DNA of 64,000 bases from Ructibacterium gallinarum. Its GTDB lineage: Bacteria; Bacillota; Clostridia; Monoglobales; Monoglobaceae. The notes below the pieces were generated by a model. It ran no database searches. It worked only from the letters and a program-made list of their open reading frames with translations, and was not told the origin of the DNA. Made by a program: the position numbers and the translations under genes. The stretch lies in NCBI RefSeq assembly GCF_014982785.1, contig NZ_JADCKB010000001.1:124001-188000 (forward strand), read 5' to 3'. The first letter of the stretch is position 1, and the number at the start of each line of letters is the position of its first letter. Shown here in pieces: positions 8,562-17,182 of the stretch.

Positions 8562-10520
8562 ATGATGTTACTAGGTGTAGATTATTATCCAGAGCAGTGG
8601 GATGTCTCTATGATGGATGCCGATCTTGACACCATCAAGGAGCTGGGCTGCAACGTTATTCGTATCGGAGAATTTTGCTGGCATATGATGGAAAAAACCG
8701 AGGGAAATTATGATTTTTCCTTTTTTGACACGGTCATTGCCAAGGCAAAAGCCAAAGGCTTGAAGGTGATTATGGGGACGCCCACTGCCACCATTCCCGC
8801 CTGGCTTGCCAAAAAGCACCCCGATATTTTATCCGAATTTGAAAACGGCCGCAAGCGCACCTTTGGCGGCAGGCACGTGTACTGCTTTAACAGCCCGGTG
8901 ATGTATGAATATTCTGAAAAGATCATTCGTGCGGAACTGGAGCACTTTAAAAACGAAGACGCCATTGTTGCCTGGCAGATCGACAACGAGCTGGGACATG
9001 AATCCAGCGACGTCTGCTATTGCGGGCAGTGTCAAAACGCCTTCCGAGATTATCTCAGAAAAAAATTTCATGATGATATTGATGCGCTGAACGAAACCTA
9101 TGGAACCACCTTCTGGTCACAGGAGTACAACGATTTTGACGAGATCCCAACGCCCATGGCCACCATCACCACCCATAATCCGGCCCTGCGGCTGGACTGG
9201 GAGCGTTTCCGCAAAAAAAGCATTACGGACTTTGCCGCATTTCAGGCAAAACTCATCAAAGAGATCCAGCCAAATGCGGTGGTCATGCACGATTTTTCGG
9301 GCGGCGGTCTGGAAAAACACTGTGACTTTTCCGAAATCGCAAAGCACCTGGACCAGGTTGCCTATAACAACTATCCAGTGTGGGGAGGCCAAAAAGAACC
9401 AATCCCCCCACACGAAATTGCATTTGGACTGGATTACATTCGCGGACTGAAACAGGAGAACTTCTGGATCACAGAGGCGATCATGGGCGCCCAGGGACAT
9501 GATGTCACCGGCTTTCTTCCCCGCCCCAATCAGGCGAAGATGTGGTCCTGCCAGGGTATGGCAAGGGGCTGTTCCTCTTTGATGTACTTCCGCTATCGGG
9601 GAAACACCAAAGGAGCCGAACAGTTTTGCTATGGCATTTTGGATTCGGATAACATAAAACGTCGGAAATTCTATGAGGTGCAAAGCTTTTTTGCGGACAT
9701 CTCTCAATATGAAAAACAGCTTGCAACACCGGTAGTCAGCAAGGTCGCCATGGCCTATGACTATGACTCTCTTGCAGCCTTTCGGATTCAGCGGCAAAGC
9801 ATTCTTCTTGACTGCGTGAAGGAGATGCAAAAGCTCTATAAGCCGTTCTATGACCAAAACATTATGGTGGATATCATTCCGCAGGACGCTTCTTTTGACA
9901 ATTACAAAATTCTGATACTGCCGCTGATGATTATCGGCAAGCCGGAACTGCAGGCCAGGGTAAAAGCCTTTGCCCAAAACGGCGGCATTGTCATTTTGAC
10001 CTATCGCAGTGCTGTAAAGAATGCAGACAACAATCTGACCCTTGGCAAAGTACTTCCGGTAGGCTATGATGATCTGACCGGCATAGAAGTCATTGAAACC
10101 GAAAGTTTGCAGGATCTTAACGCCTTTCCTCTTGCAGGACAGGGGAAAATGGAAGGAAAGTCCGGCTATGGCGGCATTTTCAGAGATATGATTGTGGCAA
10201 AGGACGCCGACGTTCTCTACCGCTATGCTGACACCTTCTATCAAGAGTTTGCGGCAGTGACCAGAAAGCAGTATGGCAAGGGCACAGCCTATTATCTTGG
10301 CTGTTCGGTAGATGAAACAACATTGGGTGAACTGATTGCCTCTGTTTTGCAGGAGGCCGCCCTCCAGGGCATCGTATCTCCGGACGGAGTAGAAGTGGTG
10401 CACCGGGGTACAGACACCGATAAAATCTGCATTACCATGAACCATAATGCGTATACGGTAGAAACAAACGGCTTAAAGTTAGCCCCCTTTGGGTATCACA
10501 TTGCACCGGCGAAGGGTTAA
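8562..10520 (+). CDS. Beta-galactosidase, glycoside hydrolase family 42
   Basis: A cytoplasmic enzyme (no signal peptide) hydrolysing terminal beta-galactosides, 652 residues, the usual GH42 length. The TIM barrel begins GVDYYPEQWD. WQIDNELGH gives the acid/base E143, and FWITEAIMG the likely nucleophile E305. C108, C152, C154 and C157 match the zinc cluster of characterised GH42 enzymes. A trimerisation domain (about 390-590) and a small beta domain follow. An adjacent in-frame ATG at 8565 is possible. It forms a two-gene operon with the symporter 6 bp upstream; together they would import and cleave a short galactoside. Possible substrates include plant galactans, lactose or host-derived galactosides; sequence does not decide. 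Confidence 0.93.
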   Translation: MMLLGVDYYPEQWDVSMMDADLDTIKELGCNVIRIGEFCWHMMEKTEGNYDFSFFDTVIAKAKAKGLKVIMGTPTATIPAWLAKKHPDILSEFENGRKRTFGGRHVYCFNSPVMYEYSEKIIRAELEHFKNEDAIVAWQIDNELGHESSDVCYCGQCQNAFRDYLRKKFHDDIDALNETYGTTFWSQEYNDFDEIPTPMATITTHNPALRLDWERFRKKSITDFAAFQAKLIKEIQPNAVVMHDFSGGGLEKHCDFSEIAKHLDQVAYNNYPVWGGQKEPIPPHEIAFGLDYIRGLKQENFWITEAIMGAQGHDVTGFLPRPNQAKMWSCQGMARGCSSLMYFRYRGNTKGAEQFCYGILDSDNIKRRKFYEVQSFFADISQYEKQLATPVVSKVAMAYDYDSLAAFRIQRQSILLDCVKEMQKLYKPFYDQNIMVDIIPQDASFDNYKILILPLMIIGKPELQARVKAFAQNGGIVILTYRSAVKNADNNLTLGKVLPVGYDDLTGIEVIETESLQDLNAFPLAGQGKMEGKSGYGGIFRDMIVAKDADVLYRYADTFYQEFAAVTRKQYGKGTAYYLGCSVDETTLGELIASVLQEAALQGIVSPDGVEVVHRGTDTDKICITMNHNAYTVETNGLKLAPFGYHIAPAKG

Positions 10521-10540
10521 TGTATTTTAACTTTTATGAG

Positions 10541-10580
10541 AAATGGCACCGGATTTTTGATAAATCCGGTGCCATTTTAT
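10541..10580 (+). terminator. Terminator after GH42, possibly shared with the opposing small gene
   Basis: AAATGGCACCGGATTT at 10541-10556 pairs perfectly with AAATCCGGTGCCATTT at 10562-10577 around a 5-base loop. The hairpin lies 21 bp after the GH42 stop and 28 bp past the stop of the convergent ribbon-helix-helix gene, so it can serve both strands. Confidence 0.88.
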
Positions 10581-10607
10581 GATTGCATAATTGTTATTGG
10601 ACTGTTG

Positions 10608-10769
10608 TTATACTTCCTCTTCTTCCTGCGGGTTTTGCTTCAAATGCCGTTTCAGCACCAAATTGATATACTGGGATAAGGAACGGTCACAATTTTCTGC
10701 CCGAATCTTCAGCTGTTCTATAACATCTTCATCTAAAGTAATACTCACACTTTTCTTAAGTGGTTTCAT
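10608..10769 (-). CDS. Small ribbon-helix-helix (CopG/Arc-type) protein
   Basis: A 53-residue protein starting MKPLKKSVSITLDEDVIEQL. The strand KKSVSITLD followed by two helices (EDVIEQLKIRAENCDR and SLSQYINLVLKRHLK) is the ribbon-helix-helix DNA-binding fold, which acts as a dimer. The acidic tail is NPQEEEEV. AGGAGGGT lies 5 bp upstream of the ATG, and a consensus promoter is at 10822-10850, so it is very likely a real, separately transcribed gene. No toxin gene is adjacent, so an antitoxin role is not supported. It could be an autoregulator or a regulator of either flanking sugar operon. Confidence 0.85.
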   Translation of the reverse strand: MKPLKKSVSITLDEDVIEQLKIRAENCDRSLSQYINLVLKRHLKQNPQEEEEV

Positions 10770-10821
10770 CTTGACCCTCCTGTTTTTCTATTTTGCCGTA
10801 TCTGTGCTTATCTTTGAGAAT

Positions 10822-10850
10822 ATTATAAAACAATGTATCAAATATGTCAA
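10822..10850 (-). promoter_or_regulatory. Consensus promoter of the ribbon-helix-helix gene
   Basis: Reading the minus strand, TTGACA (complement of 10845-10850) and TATAAT (complement of 10822-10827) are separated by 17 bp. Both hexamers match the sigma-A consensus exactly, predicting strong basal transcription. The RNA would start near 10815, about 45 nt before the ATG. Confidence 0.85.
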
Positions 10851-10921
10851 TTTCAAATGCTTCCTAGTTTGTACCTATTGCAATCTCAAGGCAACCGACA
10901 CGATTTTGAATAAACTGATAG

Positions 10922-10968
10922 AAAAAGGTTTGGCACCTCTGTTTATCACAGAGATGCCAAACCTTTTT
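10922..10968 (-). terminator. Terminator of the 30-kb glycan cluster
   Basis: A long hairpin: AAAAAGGTTTGGCA at 10922-10935 pairs with TGCCAAACCTTTTT at 10955-10968, and CTCTG with CAGAG inside. On the minus strand it ends in a T run. It lies 8 bp after the GH31 stop and closes the fourteen-gene array. Confidence 0.9.
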
Positions 10969-10975
10969 GCCTTTA

Positions 10976-13078
10976 TCACCATTGAATCCGATACGTAACG
11001 GGTTTCTCTCCGCTCTCCGCCGTCCATTGGGTTACACCATTTTGGCAGCAAACCTTAACCGGTACCTCTTCACAAAATACCGCCGCCTGCTCTGATGGAA
11101 AGACCGCCCGAAAGCTCCGGCTGGGCTGAGGATATCCGCCCTCCGGCGGGAACAGGGTTAGCTCCGCTGTTCCGTCTCCCTTGTCCTCAAATGCCATTTT
11201 CGTCACCGCATAGATATCCTTTTGATATTCCATGGTATCTCCATCGTCTTCATACAGCAAAAAGCTTCCGCTTCCGCCGGGATACATACGAATATACAAA
11301 GGTTCTTCTGTTTCTTCATCCAAATAGTCCTTGGGCGTTTGGGTCACAAACACTGCCCCTGGCTTGACAAAAAGCGCACCGCCCTTTCCGGCAGGAGGCT
11401 CATACGTAATCTCTCCGCTGTAGATCACATTGGTAAAATAGTCAATCCATTTTCCTTCCGGAAGGGACAGGTTCATATCAAAGGCGCCCACCAGCAAAGA
11501 ATCCCCCAGCATATACAAATTGGTTGTTTGATCGTATCTTTCATCCTGCGGATATTCCAGCTGCATGGGCCGGATGATAGGGATCCCGGTCAGCCATGCG
11601 GCATAAGCAAAGGAATAAAGATAGGGAAACAAAGACGACCGCAGTCTTGCGTAATCCCGAATGATTGCTTCCTGCTTTCTGCCAAGCAGCCACGGATGAT
11701 GCCAGTTCCGCCATGCCAAAATCTGCGACCACGGAAGCAAAAAACCGTAATGCAGACTTTTGACATTGCTAGGGTCAATATCACAGGTGGTATTGGTATG
11801 TCCGCAAAAAGCATAGTTCAAAATCGAAACCAGCGTTGCCGGCCCCCCGCCGGTGTCCCCGGCCCAGGTGGCGGCATACCGCTGGGTACCCGCATACAGA
11901 GCTGAGGTATAGATCATGGCTCTTCTTCCGGTATATTCCGAAAAGCCCCGGCTCATCTGCTTGGCCAGCAGTACCGGATACAGATTGTGTATTTCATCAT
12001 CCGTATACCGGCACGCCCAAAGCCGGTCAGGATGCTCCAGCACCTGATTGGCGCCGTCCATCTTAAAGGCGCTGACGCCCTGATCTACAAACCGTTTCAG
12101 GTGGGTAAACCAGCTCTCCCCCGGAACAGTAATCTTATCCATAATAGACCCATGTCCAAAATGATCGTCCATGATCTCTGCGCCCTCATAGGAATTGGCA
12201 CGGCAATCCAACTGTTCCTGTTCTTCCTCCCAGAGCAGGTCATAGTCACAGCACAGCCAAAGACTGAGCCGAAAACCCATCTGTTTTACATTATAGAGAA
12301 AAGACCAGGTGCCCGCATAATTCTTTTCCACCCAGGTTGGAAAATAGAACCGCTCCGGATGCCATTCTTTTTTGGTGGTAAAGTCATAATGCGTCTCCAT
12401 CCAGCCCGGCTCCAGACCCACCATATCGCAGGGGATCTCCTCCCGGCGAAACTGAAAACAATCGTTCACCACATCATGGGCGCCCTCTTCTTCGTTGCAT
12501 ACAAAGGTAAATCCATAGCCCGCTCTTGGCAGCAGCAGAGGTCTGCCAGTCACCTTGGTATACTTGCCGATCAACGATTTCATGTCTTCACCCAAAAACA
12601 GATAACAATCAAGGATTCCTTTTTCCGCAGTAATATGTACCTGATTTCTCCCCTGACTATCCAGATCAAACCGCATTCGGTAGGTACAGTTGACAAAAAG
12701 CGCCCAATTTTCAGAGCTGATCAAAAACGGAACCGGGCCGTAACATACCGCATTTCTGACCCAGAGATCGGCAATTCTGCCCCGTTTCATCACGGTTTCC
12801 CGGCTTTCGTCTCCCAATCCAAACAGCCTTTCACGGTCGGACAAAAAAACGGTCAGGGAAAACCCATCGGCTTTCTGTACGGGCAGAATGCTTCGGCTAA
12901 AGTCCTGCCATATATAGGTCAGCTTTTCCTCTCCTTCTACCATTCCGCCGCCTTCCGCGGGGACCGACGTCACCACTTGGTACCGTGTCAGCAAGGAAGC
13001 GCTTTCTCCGCCCCCAACAAGATGCAATACTCCCTCATCTGTTTCTTCATACCAGATATTCTTTTTCCATAGTTGCAT
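10976..13078 (-). CDS. Glycoside hydrolase family 31 alpha-glycosidase
   Basis: A 700-residue cytoplasmic GH31 enzyme (no signal peptide), probably removing alpha-linked glucose, xylose or another sugar from imported oligosaccharides. The N-terminal beta domain contains FGLGDESRE, the barrel starts near PLLLPRAGYG, and a C-terminal beta domain ends with SLPEGKWIDYFTN and EPLYIRMYPGGSG. GVSAFKMDGANQV holds the expected nucleophile Asp, and ATWAGDTGGG the expected acid/base Asp. Both surroundings differ from the textbook alpha-glucosidase (DMNEP) and alpha-xylosidase (TDFGE) patterns, so specificity is open. It is the last gene of the cluster, 11 bp after the GH94-type gene. Confidence 0.88.
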   Translation of the reverse strand: MQLWKKNIWYEETDEGVLHLVGGGESASLLTRYQVVTSVPAEGGGMVEGEEKLTYIWQDFSRSILPVQKADGFSLTVFLSDRERLFGLGDESRETVMKRGRIADLWVRNAVCYGPVPFLISSENWALFVNCTYRMRFDLDSQGRNQVHITAEKGILDCYLFLGEDMKSLIGKYTKVTGRPLLLPRAGYGFTFVCNEEEGAHDVVNDCFQFRREEIPCDMVGLEPGWMETHYDFTTKKEWHPERFYFPTWVEKNYAGTWSFLYNVKQMGFRLSLWLCCDYDLLWEEEQEQLDCRANSYEGAEIMDDHFGHGSIMDKITVPGESWFTHLKRFVDQGVSAFKMDGANQVLEHPDRLWACRYTDDEIHNLYPVLLAKQMSRGFSEYTGRRAMIYTSALYAGTQRYAATWAGDTGGGPATLVSILNYAFCGHTNTTCDIDPSNVKSLHYGFLLPWSQILAWRNWHHPWLLGRKQEAIIRDYARLRSSLFPYLYSFAYAAWLTGIPIIRPMQLEYPQDERYDQTTNLYMLGDSLLVGAFDMNLSLPEGKWIDYFTNVIYSGEITYEPPAGKGGALFVKPGAVFVTQTPKDYLDEETEEPLYIRMYPGGSGSFLLYEDDGDTMEYQKDIYAVTKMAFEDKGDGTAELTLFPPEGGYPQPSRSFRAVFPSEQAAVFCEEVPVKVCCQNGVTQWTAESGEKPVTYRIQW

Positions 13079-13089
13079 AACTTCCTCCT

Positions 13090-15381
13090 TTATATCTCAA
13101 CCCAGCATTCCGGCAAGGCGCTTTCCGGAATTTTTGCCTTCCTGTTTTGATGGATGGTAATATGATACATCTTTCCCCGGAACCGGCGGTGCACCGTTAC
13201 CGGCAAAAGAGCCGCAGGCAGACAAGGATCGACAATCAAACCGTCCCAATCTGGACGGATGCCCAAAAGATACTGGGTAGCCGCAATGTACATCCACGCC
13301 GCCGTCCCGGTCAGCCAGCTGACATTGGCAAGGCCGAACTTGTCACTCTCCGGCCCGAAAATGTTGGAGGCGTATACATACGGCTCTGCCTTATACCGCC
13401 ACTGACCGGCATACTTCTGGGCATTGGCGGGGATCAGCTGGGTATAATACTCCCACGCCCGATCCGCATGCTTCAATTTTGCCTCTGCAATGACCGCCCA
13501 GGTATTGGCGTGACAAAATACACTTCCGTTTTCTCCGCAACCCTTGTTATAGCAGGTCAGCGCCTCTTCTTTGCTGGGATAGTCGGTCGTCATGGCAGGA
13601 TGAATCTTTTTGATGCCAAGCGGAGTGTTAAGCAAGCGGTACACGCTGTCCATGGCAGTTTTTTGCTGGTTTGGCGTTCCCATGCCGGAAATCACCGACC
13701 AGCTTTGGGTATTGAGCCAAATCTTGGCCTGGGGTTCTTTTTCAGAGCCGATCATCCGTCCCGTATCCGTAATACAGCGCCGGAACCATGCCCCATCCCA
13801 TGCCGTCTCCGTGACCAACCGATTCTGCGCTTCATATATCTCCCGATAGAGTCTGCCGTCCTCTCCCCGGCGCTCTGCCAAAGCTTCCATCATGGGAAGC
13901 ACCGTCCCAAACTGCATACTTGTCCAGATACTCTCCCCCTTGCCTTTGGTGCAGACACGATAGAGCATATCGTTCCAATCTGACGCAAGCATCAGCGGAA
14001 AGCCCCTCTCTCCCAGATGCGATACTGTAAAGGCAATGGACTTTTTCATATGTTCCCATACCGTCCCACGGCCGCTGTCATAAAATTCTACCTGCGTGTC
14101 CAAATAGGAAAGTTCTCCCTCCTCCAGACAGATATGATATGCCGCCATCACCAGCCATAGATGATTATCCGAATGGGTTCTGGTCACCGGATCCCAGCCC
14201 TCTGTGGGAAAGCAATAATGATTACAGTGCCCGTCCTGATACTGCTGGGTAAACAGCAGATTCAGTTTTTCTCTTGCTCTTTTTGTGTCAAAGGGAATCA
14301 TGGCCAAAATATCCTGCGCCGTATCCCGCACCCCTACGCCCCGGAATGTACCTGTGGCATAATAGCTGATATTTCTGGAAAACTGAAAGTTCCGCTCCGC
14401 CTGATAGGGATTCCAGATATTAATCATCCGCTCTGCTGTCTTATCTTTCATCTCACAGGAAAACCGGGACAAATAGGTATCCCAATGCTGTTTGAGCCCA
14501 TCAAAGGAACGCTTGACAAAATCCTGCTCCCGGCAATGCTGTACCGCAGATATAACCGCCTGCTCTGTCATGGCTGTGCCCAAAAATATGGTTACTTCCT
14601 GCTCCTGTCCCGCCTTAAGCTCTATGGGAATTTCCAGTGCAAAACAGGGATCGCCCCCATACAGCGTAGAACCGCTGCAATGCCCTTCCTCCACTCTTTT
14701 GGGATTTTCCTCACTGCGGTAACTTCCCACAAATTCGTCTCGGTCACAGTCAAAGCCCGCCGCCGGAAGGGTAGCCGCAAAATATACCAGCGGCGTCTCA
14801 TCCGGCTTTGGCTGATTCTCCACCGCATAATGATAGATAAGAATATCCTCTCGGTTATAGCAGGAGAGCTGATGCTTGTTATAGCACTGCCATTGCAGTT
14901 CCCGCATAAATTCCATCATGCCAAGCTCCACATAGGGAAACAGAGTAATTTTTTTATCCGTGTCACTTTTCAGCTGAAGGTGCATGATCAGGCAATTTTC
15001 CAATTCCCCCACAAAGTAAAGGGCATTTACAGCAAGACCCTCTCTCTTTGCCTCATAACGGGTATATCCCATACCATGGGCCGCCTGCCACTGTTCCGGT
15101 TTTGCGGCACATGGTTCACTGGTAGGACACCAAACCGTTTCCCCATCCCGGATATAGGTATAAAATCCGCTTCGATCGGTGGGCAGATGGAAAAACCGAT
15201 AGTGGTTAATCCGCCATATCTGCGGACTTTTATAAAAAGCTACCCCGCCGCCTGCCTGACTGAGCATGGTATGAAAGGTGCCGTTTGATAAATAGTTCAT
15301 CCATGGTGTCGGCGTGTCATATTTGTTAATCTGTATTTCTTTTTCCGCATCACAAAATGTATACTGCTCTTTTTGACTCAT
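13090..15381 (-). CDS. GH94-type glycoside phosphorylase (cellobiose phosphorylase-like)
   Basis: A 763-residue cytoplasmic protein that resembles GH94 inverting phosphorylases along its whole length. These split a disaccharide with phosphate to give sugar-1-phosphate and so save ATP. The N-terminal beta-sandwich reads TPTPWMNYLSNGTFHTMLS, then GGVAFYKSP and RINHYRF. The (alpha/alpha)6 barrel has GVRDTAQD near residue 350 and SDWNDML at 467-473, whose WND Asp matches the catalytic acid of this family. SWLTGTAAW and DPCLPA near the end are also typical. It is about 50 residues shorter than cellobiose phosphorylase. The substrate could be cellobiose, a beta-linked hexosamine or another disaccharide. 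The gap to the downstream GH31 gene is 11 bp. Confidence 0.82.
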   Translation of the reverse strand: MSQKEQYTFCDAEKEIQINKYDTPTPWMNYLSNGTFHTMLSQAGGGVAFYKSPQIWRINHYRFFHLPTDRSGFYTYIRDGETVWCPTSEPCAAKPEQWQAAHGMGYTRYEAKREGLAVNALYFVGELENCLIMHLQLKSDTDKKITLFPYVELGMMEFMRELQWQCYNKHQLSCYNREDILIYHYAVENQPKPDETPLVYFAATLPAAGFDCDRDEFVGSYRSEENPKRVEEGHCSGSTLYGGDPCFALEIPIELKAGQEQEVTIFLGTAMTEQAVISAVQHCREQDFVKRSFDGLKQHWDTYLSRFSCEMKDKTAERMINIWNPYQAERNFQFSRNISYYATGTFRGVGVRDTAQDILAMIPFDTKRAREKLNLLFTQQYQDGHCNHYCFPTEGWDPVTRTHSDNHLWLVMAAYHICLEEGELSYLDTQVEFYDSGRGTVWEHMKKSIAFTVSHLGERGFPLMLASDWNDMLYRVCTKGKGESIWTSMQFGTVLPMMEALAERRGEDGRLYREIYEAQNRLVTETAWDGAWFRRCITDTGRMIGSEKEPQAKIWLNTQSWSVISGMGTPNQQKTAMDSVYRLLNTPLGIKKIHPAMTTDYPSKEEALTCYNKGCGENGSVFCHANTWAVIAEAKLKHADRAWEYYTQLIPANAQKYAGQWRYKAEPYVYASNIFGPESDKFGLANVSWLTGTAAWMYIAATQYLLGIRPDWDGLIVDPCLPAALLPVTVHRRFRGKMYHITIHQNRKAKIPESALPECWVEI

Positions 15382-15409
15382 TTTCCTGCCTCCATTCTTT
15401 TTCTATATT

Positions 15410-17182
15410 TCAACCGCCTTTTTGACTGATCATTGCTATCGCCGGCATACGCATCTGCACTTTTGTACCCTTTCCCGGCTTTGAAAAAATCTGCACCCCG
15501 TATTTTTCTCCAAAGGTAAGCCGAATTCTAAGATGCACATTCAGCAATCCAATATGCTGGTTTTCCGCAATCTCATCCTGCTGCATCTGCTGACGCAGCC
15601 GTTCCAGCACAACGCCTTCAATTCCCAATCCATTATCGGTAACCGTAATCACCACATCGTCCCCCATTTTCCGGATCCGCACATGAATCCGGCAGTTTTG
15701 GCTGTTATAGTCAAACGCATGATTGACCGCATTCTCTAAAATGGGTTGAAGGATCATCTTCACCGTCTTTAAATTCTCGGTCTGAGGGTCTACTTCCCAC
15801 ACCACATGGAACATATTTTCGTATTTGATATTTTGGATCTCCATATACTTTCTGGCATACTCCACCTCAAGAGATATGGGAACAATATGATCTTTGGTAT
15901 TTAACGTAATTCGCAAAAATTCCGACAAAAGCGTAATAATCCGTACTGCCTCATTATCCTTCCCCATATGATTCATTACAAACAAATTGACCGCCTGAAG
16001 GGTATTAAAAATAAAATGCGGATTGATCTGGGTTTGCAGCGCCACCTTCCGCGCCTGCTGAAGGGATTTTAGCTCCCGGGTCAGCTGCTGTTCTACAGCG
16101 GAATAATCTTTAATGATCCGCATAATATTATTGGAAATAAATAATGTTTCGTTCCAGTTATCCTGATCCGGCCCGCTTGCTTCCGACCCCTGCACATGAA
16201 ACAGGGCTATGATCTCTACGATAGATTGATATATTTTTTCTGTCACATAAAATGCTAAAATGACCAGGGCAATCAGAAGTCCTGCTGCCCCCAGCACGAT
16301 AACCGTACCAATGCCCTTTGTGTCCATCAGCTGTTTTTCGGGAATGACCGTCACATAGGACAAGTCATATTCTGACCGGGTCAGGGCATACAAAAAACCG
16401 TTTTTCTGGATTTCATCCGTGTCCGCTTCGGGGCAGAATCCGGCAATGATCCGTTTTGCCTCCTCCTCGTCAGTTTCCCTCTGCCCGCTGGACACTGTGT
16501 AAAGCATTTCCTGGTTCTGATCTAAAATATAAAAGTCCGCCTGGTACTGCTGGTTCATGCGCAGCAATTCATCCTCGATCCGATCCAGCTCCACTTGCAC
16601 ACACAAAAAACCTATGTTATCCAGTTTCCAGCAAACACTCAGATACTCCTCTTTGCCCGTCATCGGCTCTAAAGAACTCATCATATAAAACGTTTCTCCC
16701 GTCTGCCGATACCGCTTCAGCCAATCCCTGTCCTCAAATACTTCCATCTTGCCGCTTACAGTATTGGAATAGACATATTGGCTCTTAAAACTGCAGAGAT
16801 AGACATTGGCAATCCAATCGCTTTTATTTACCTGGGAAAAAAAGGTATACACCACTGGATGCAGGGTTGACTGATACTCGCTGCTGCTGATCGGAATCCC
16901 TTCTTTACTTAACAAAAGATTGATATACTCGCTTGAGGCTGCCGATTCATAGATCCCCAGCACCTCACCCATGACATGGTCTACATAATTCCCTGATTTC
17001 ATGCTGATTTCTCGGGACAGAAATTTTAAATCCCTATTCTGACTGTAATGATAATATGCGGACAAAATCACCGTATATACCAGGAAAAAAATCAGCATCA
17101 CAGTCAGCAGCATCCGGAAATATCGAAAAAACACACTTTTAAACTTATATTTGCGCAGAATATCTAAGGTCGGCTTGATCAT
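15410..17182 (-). CDS. Sensor histidine kinase, YesM type
   Basis: A 590-residue membrane kinase. There is a transmembrane helix at about 23-46 (LLTVMLIFFLVYTVIL), an extracellular sensor region to about 290, a second helix at about 291-312, a HAMP-like linker, then the His_kinase domain. QINPHFIFNTLQ gives the phospho-accepting H389. ILQPILENAVNHAFD is the N box, and DNGLGIEG the G1 box of the ATPase domain. YesM kinases pair with YesN-type AraC regulators to sense extracellular or binding-protein-bound sugars. The start overlaps the response regulator stop by 4 bp, and GGAGGAAGAG precedes it. It sits between the surface proteins and the cytoplasmic enzymes of the cluster, which it probably controls. 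Confidence 0.92.
   Translation of the reverse strand: MIKPTLDILRKYKFKSVFFRYFRMLLTVMLIFFLVYTVILSAYYHYSQNRDLKFLSREISMKSGNYVDHVMGEVLGIYESAASSEYINLLLSKEGIPISSSEYQSTLHPVVYTFFSQVNKSDWIANVYLCSFKSQYVYSNTVSGKMEVFEDRDWLKRYRQTGETFYMMSSLEPMTGKEEYLSVCWKLDNIGFLCVQVELDRIEDELLRMNQQYQADFYILDQNQEMLYTVSSGQRETDEEEAKRIIAGFCPEADTDEIQKNGFLYALTRSEYDLSYVTVIPEKQLMDTKGIGTVIVLGAAGLLIALVILAFYVTEKIYQSIVEIIALFHVQGSEASGPDQDNWNETLFISNNIMRIIKDYSAVEQQLTRELKSLQQARKVALQTQINPHFIFNTLQAVNLFVMNHMGKDNEAVRIITLLSEFLRITLNTKDHIVPISLEVEYARKYMEIQNIKYENMFHVVWEVDPQTENLKTVKMILQPILENAVNHAFDYNSQNCRIHVRIRKMGDDVVITVTDNGLGIEGVVLERLRQQMQQDEIAENQHIGLLNVHLRIRLTFGEKYGVQIFSKPGKGTKVQMRMPAIAMISQKGG

Noticed and set aside
9117-10445. Long minus-strand open frame (442 codons) inside the GH42 gene
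   Set aside because: It is the reverse-strand shadow of a gene with clear family motifs and has no RBS or recognisable domain.
10608-10769. Antitoxin of a toxin-antitoxin pair
   Set aside because: The protein has the right fold, but no candidate toxin frame lies on either side before the next sugar genes or terminators.
11987-13072. Plus-strand open frame (361 codons) opposite the GH31 gene
   Set aside because: Composition is antisense-like (rich in His, Ile, Lys), with no domain, no promoter and full overlap with a confident CDS.
14161-15288. Plus-strand open frame (375 codons) opposite the GH94-type gene
   Set aside because: Same reasons: no RBS, no recognisable motif, complete overlap.
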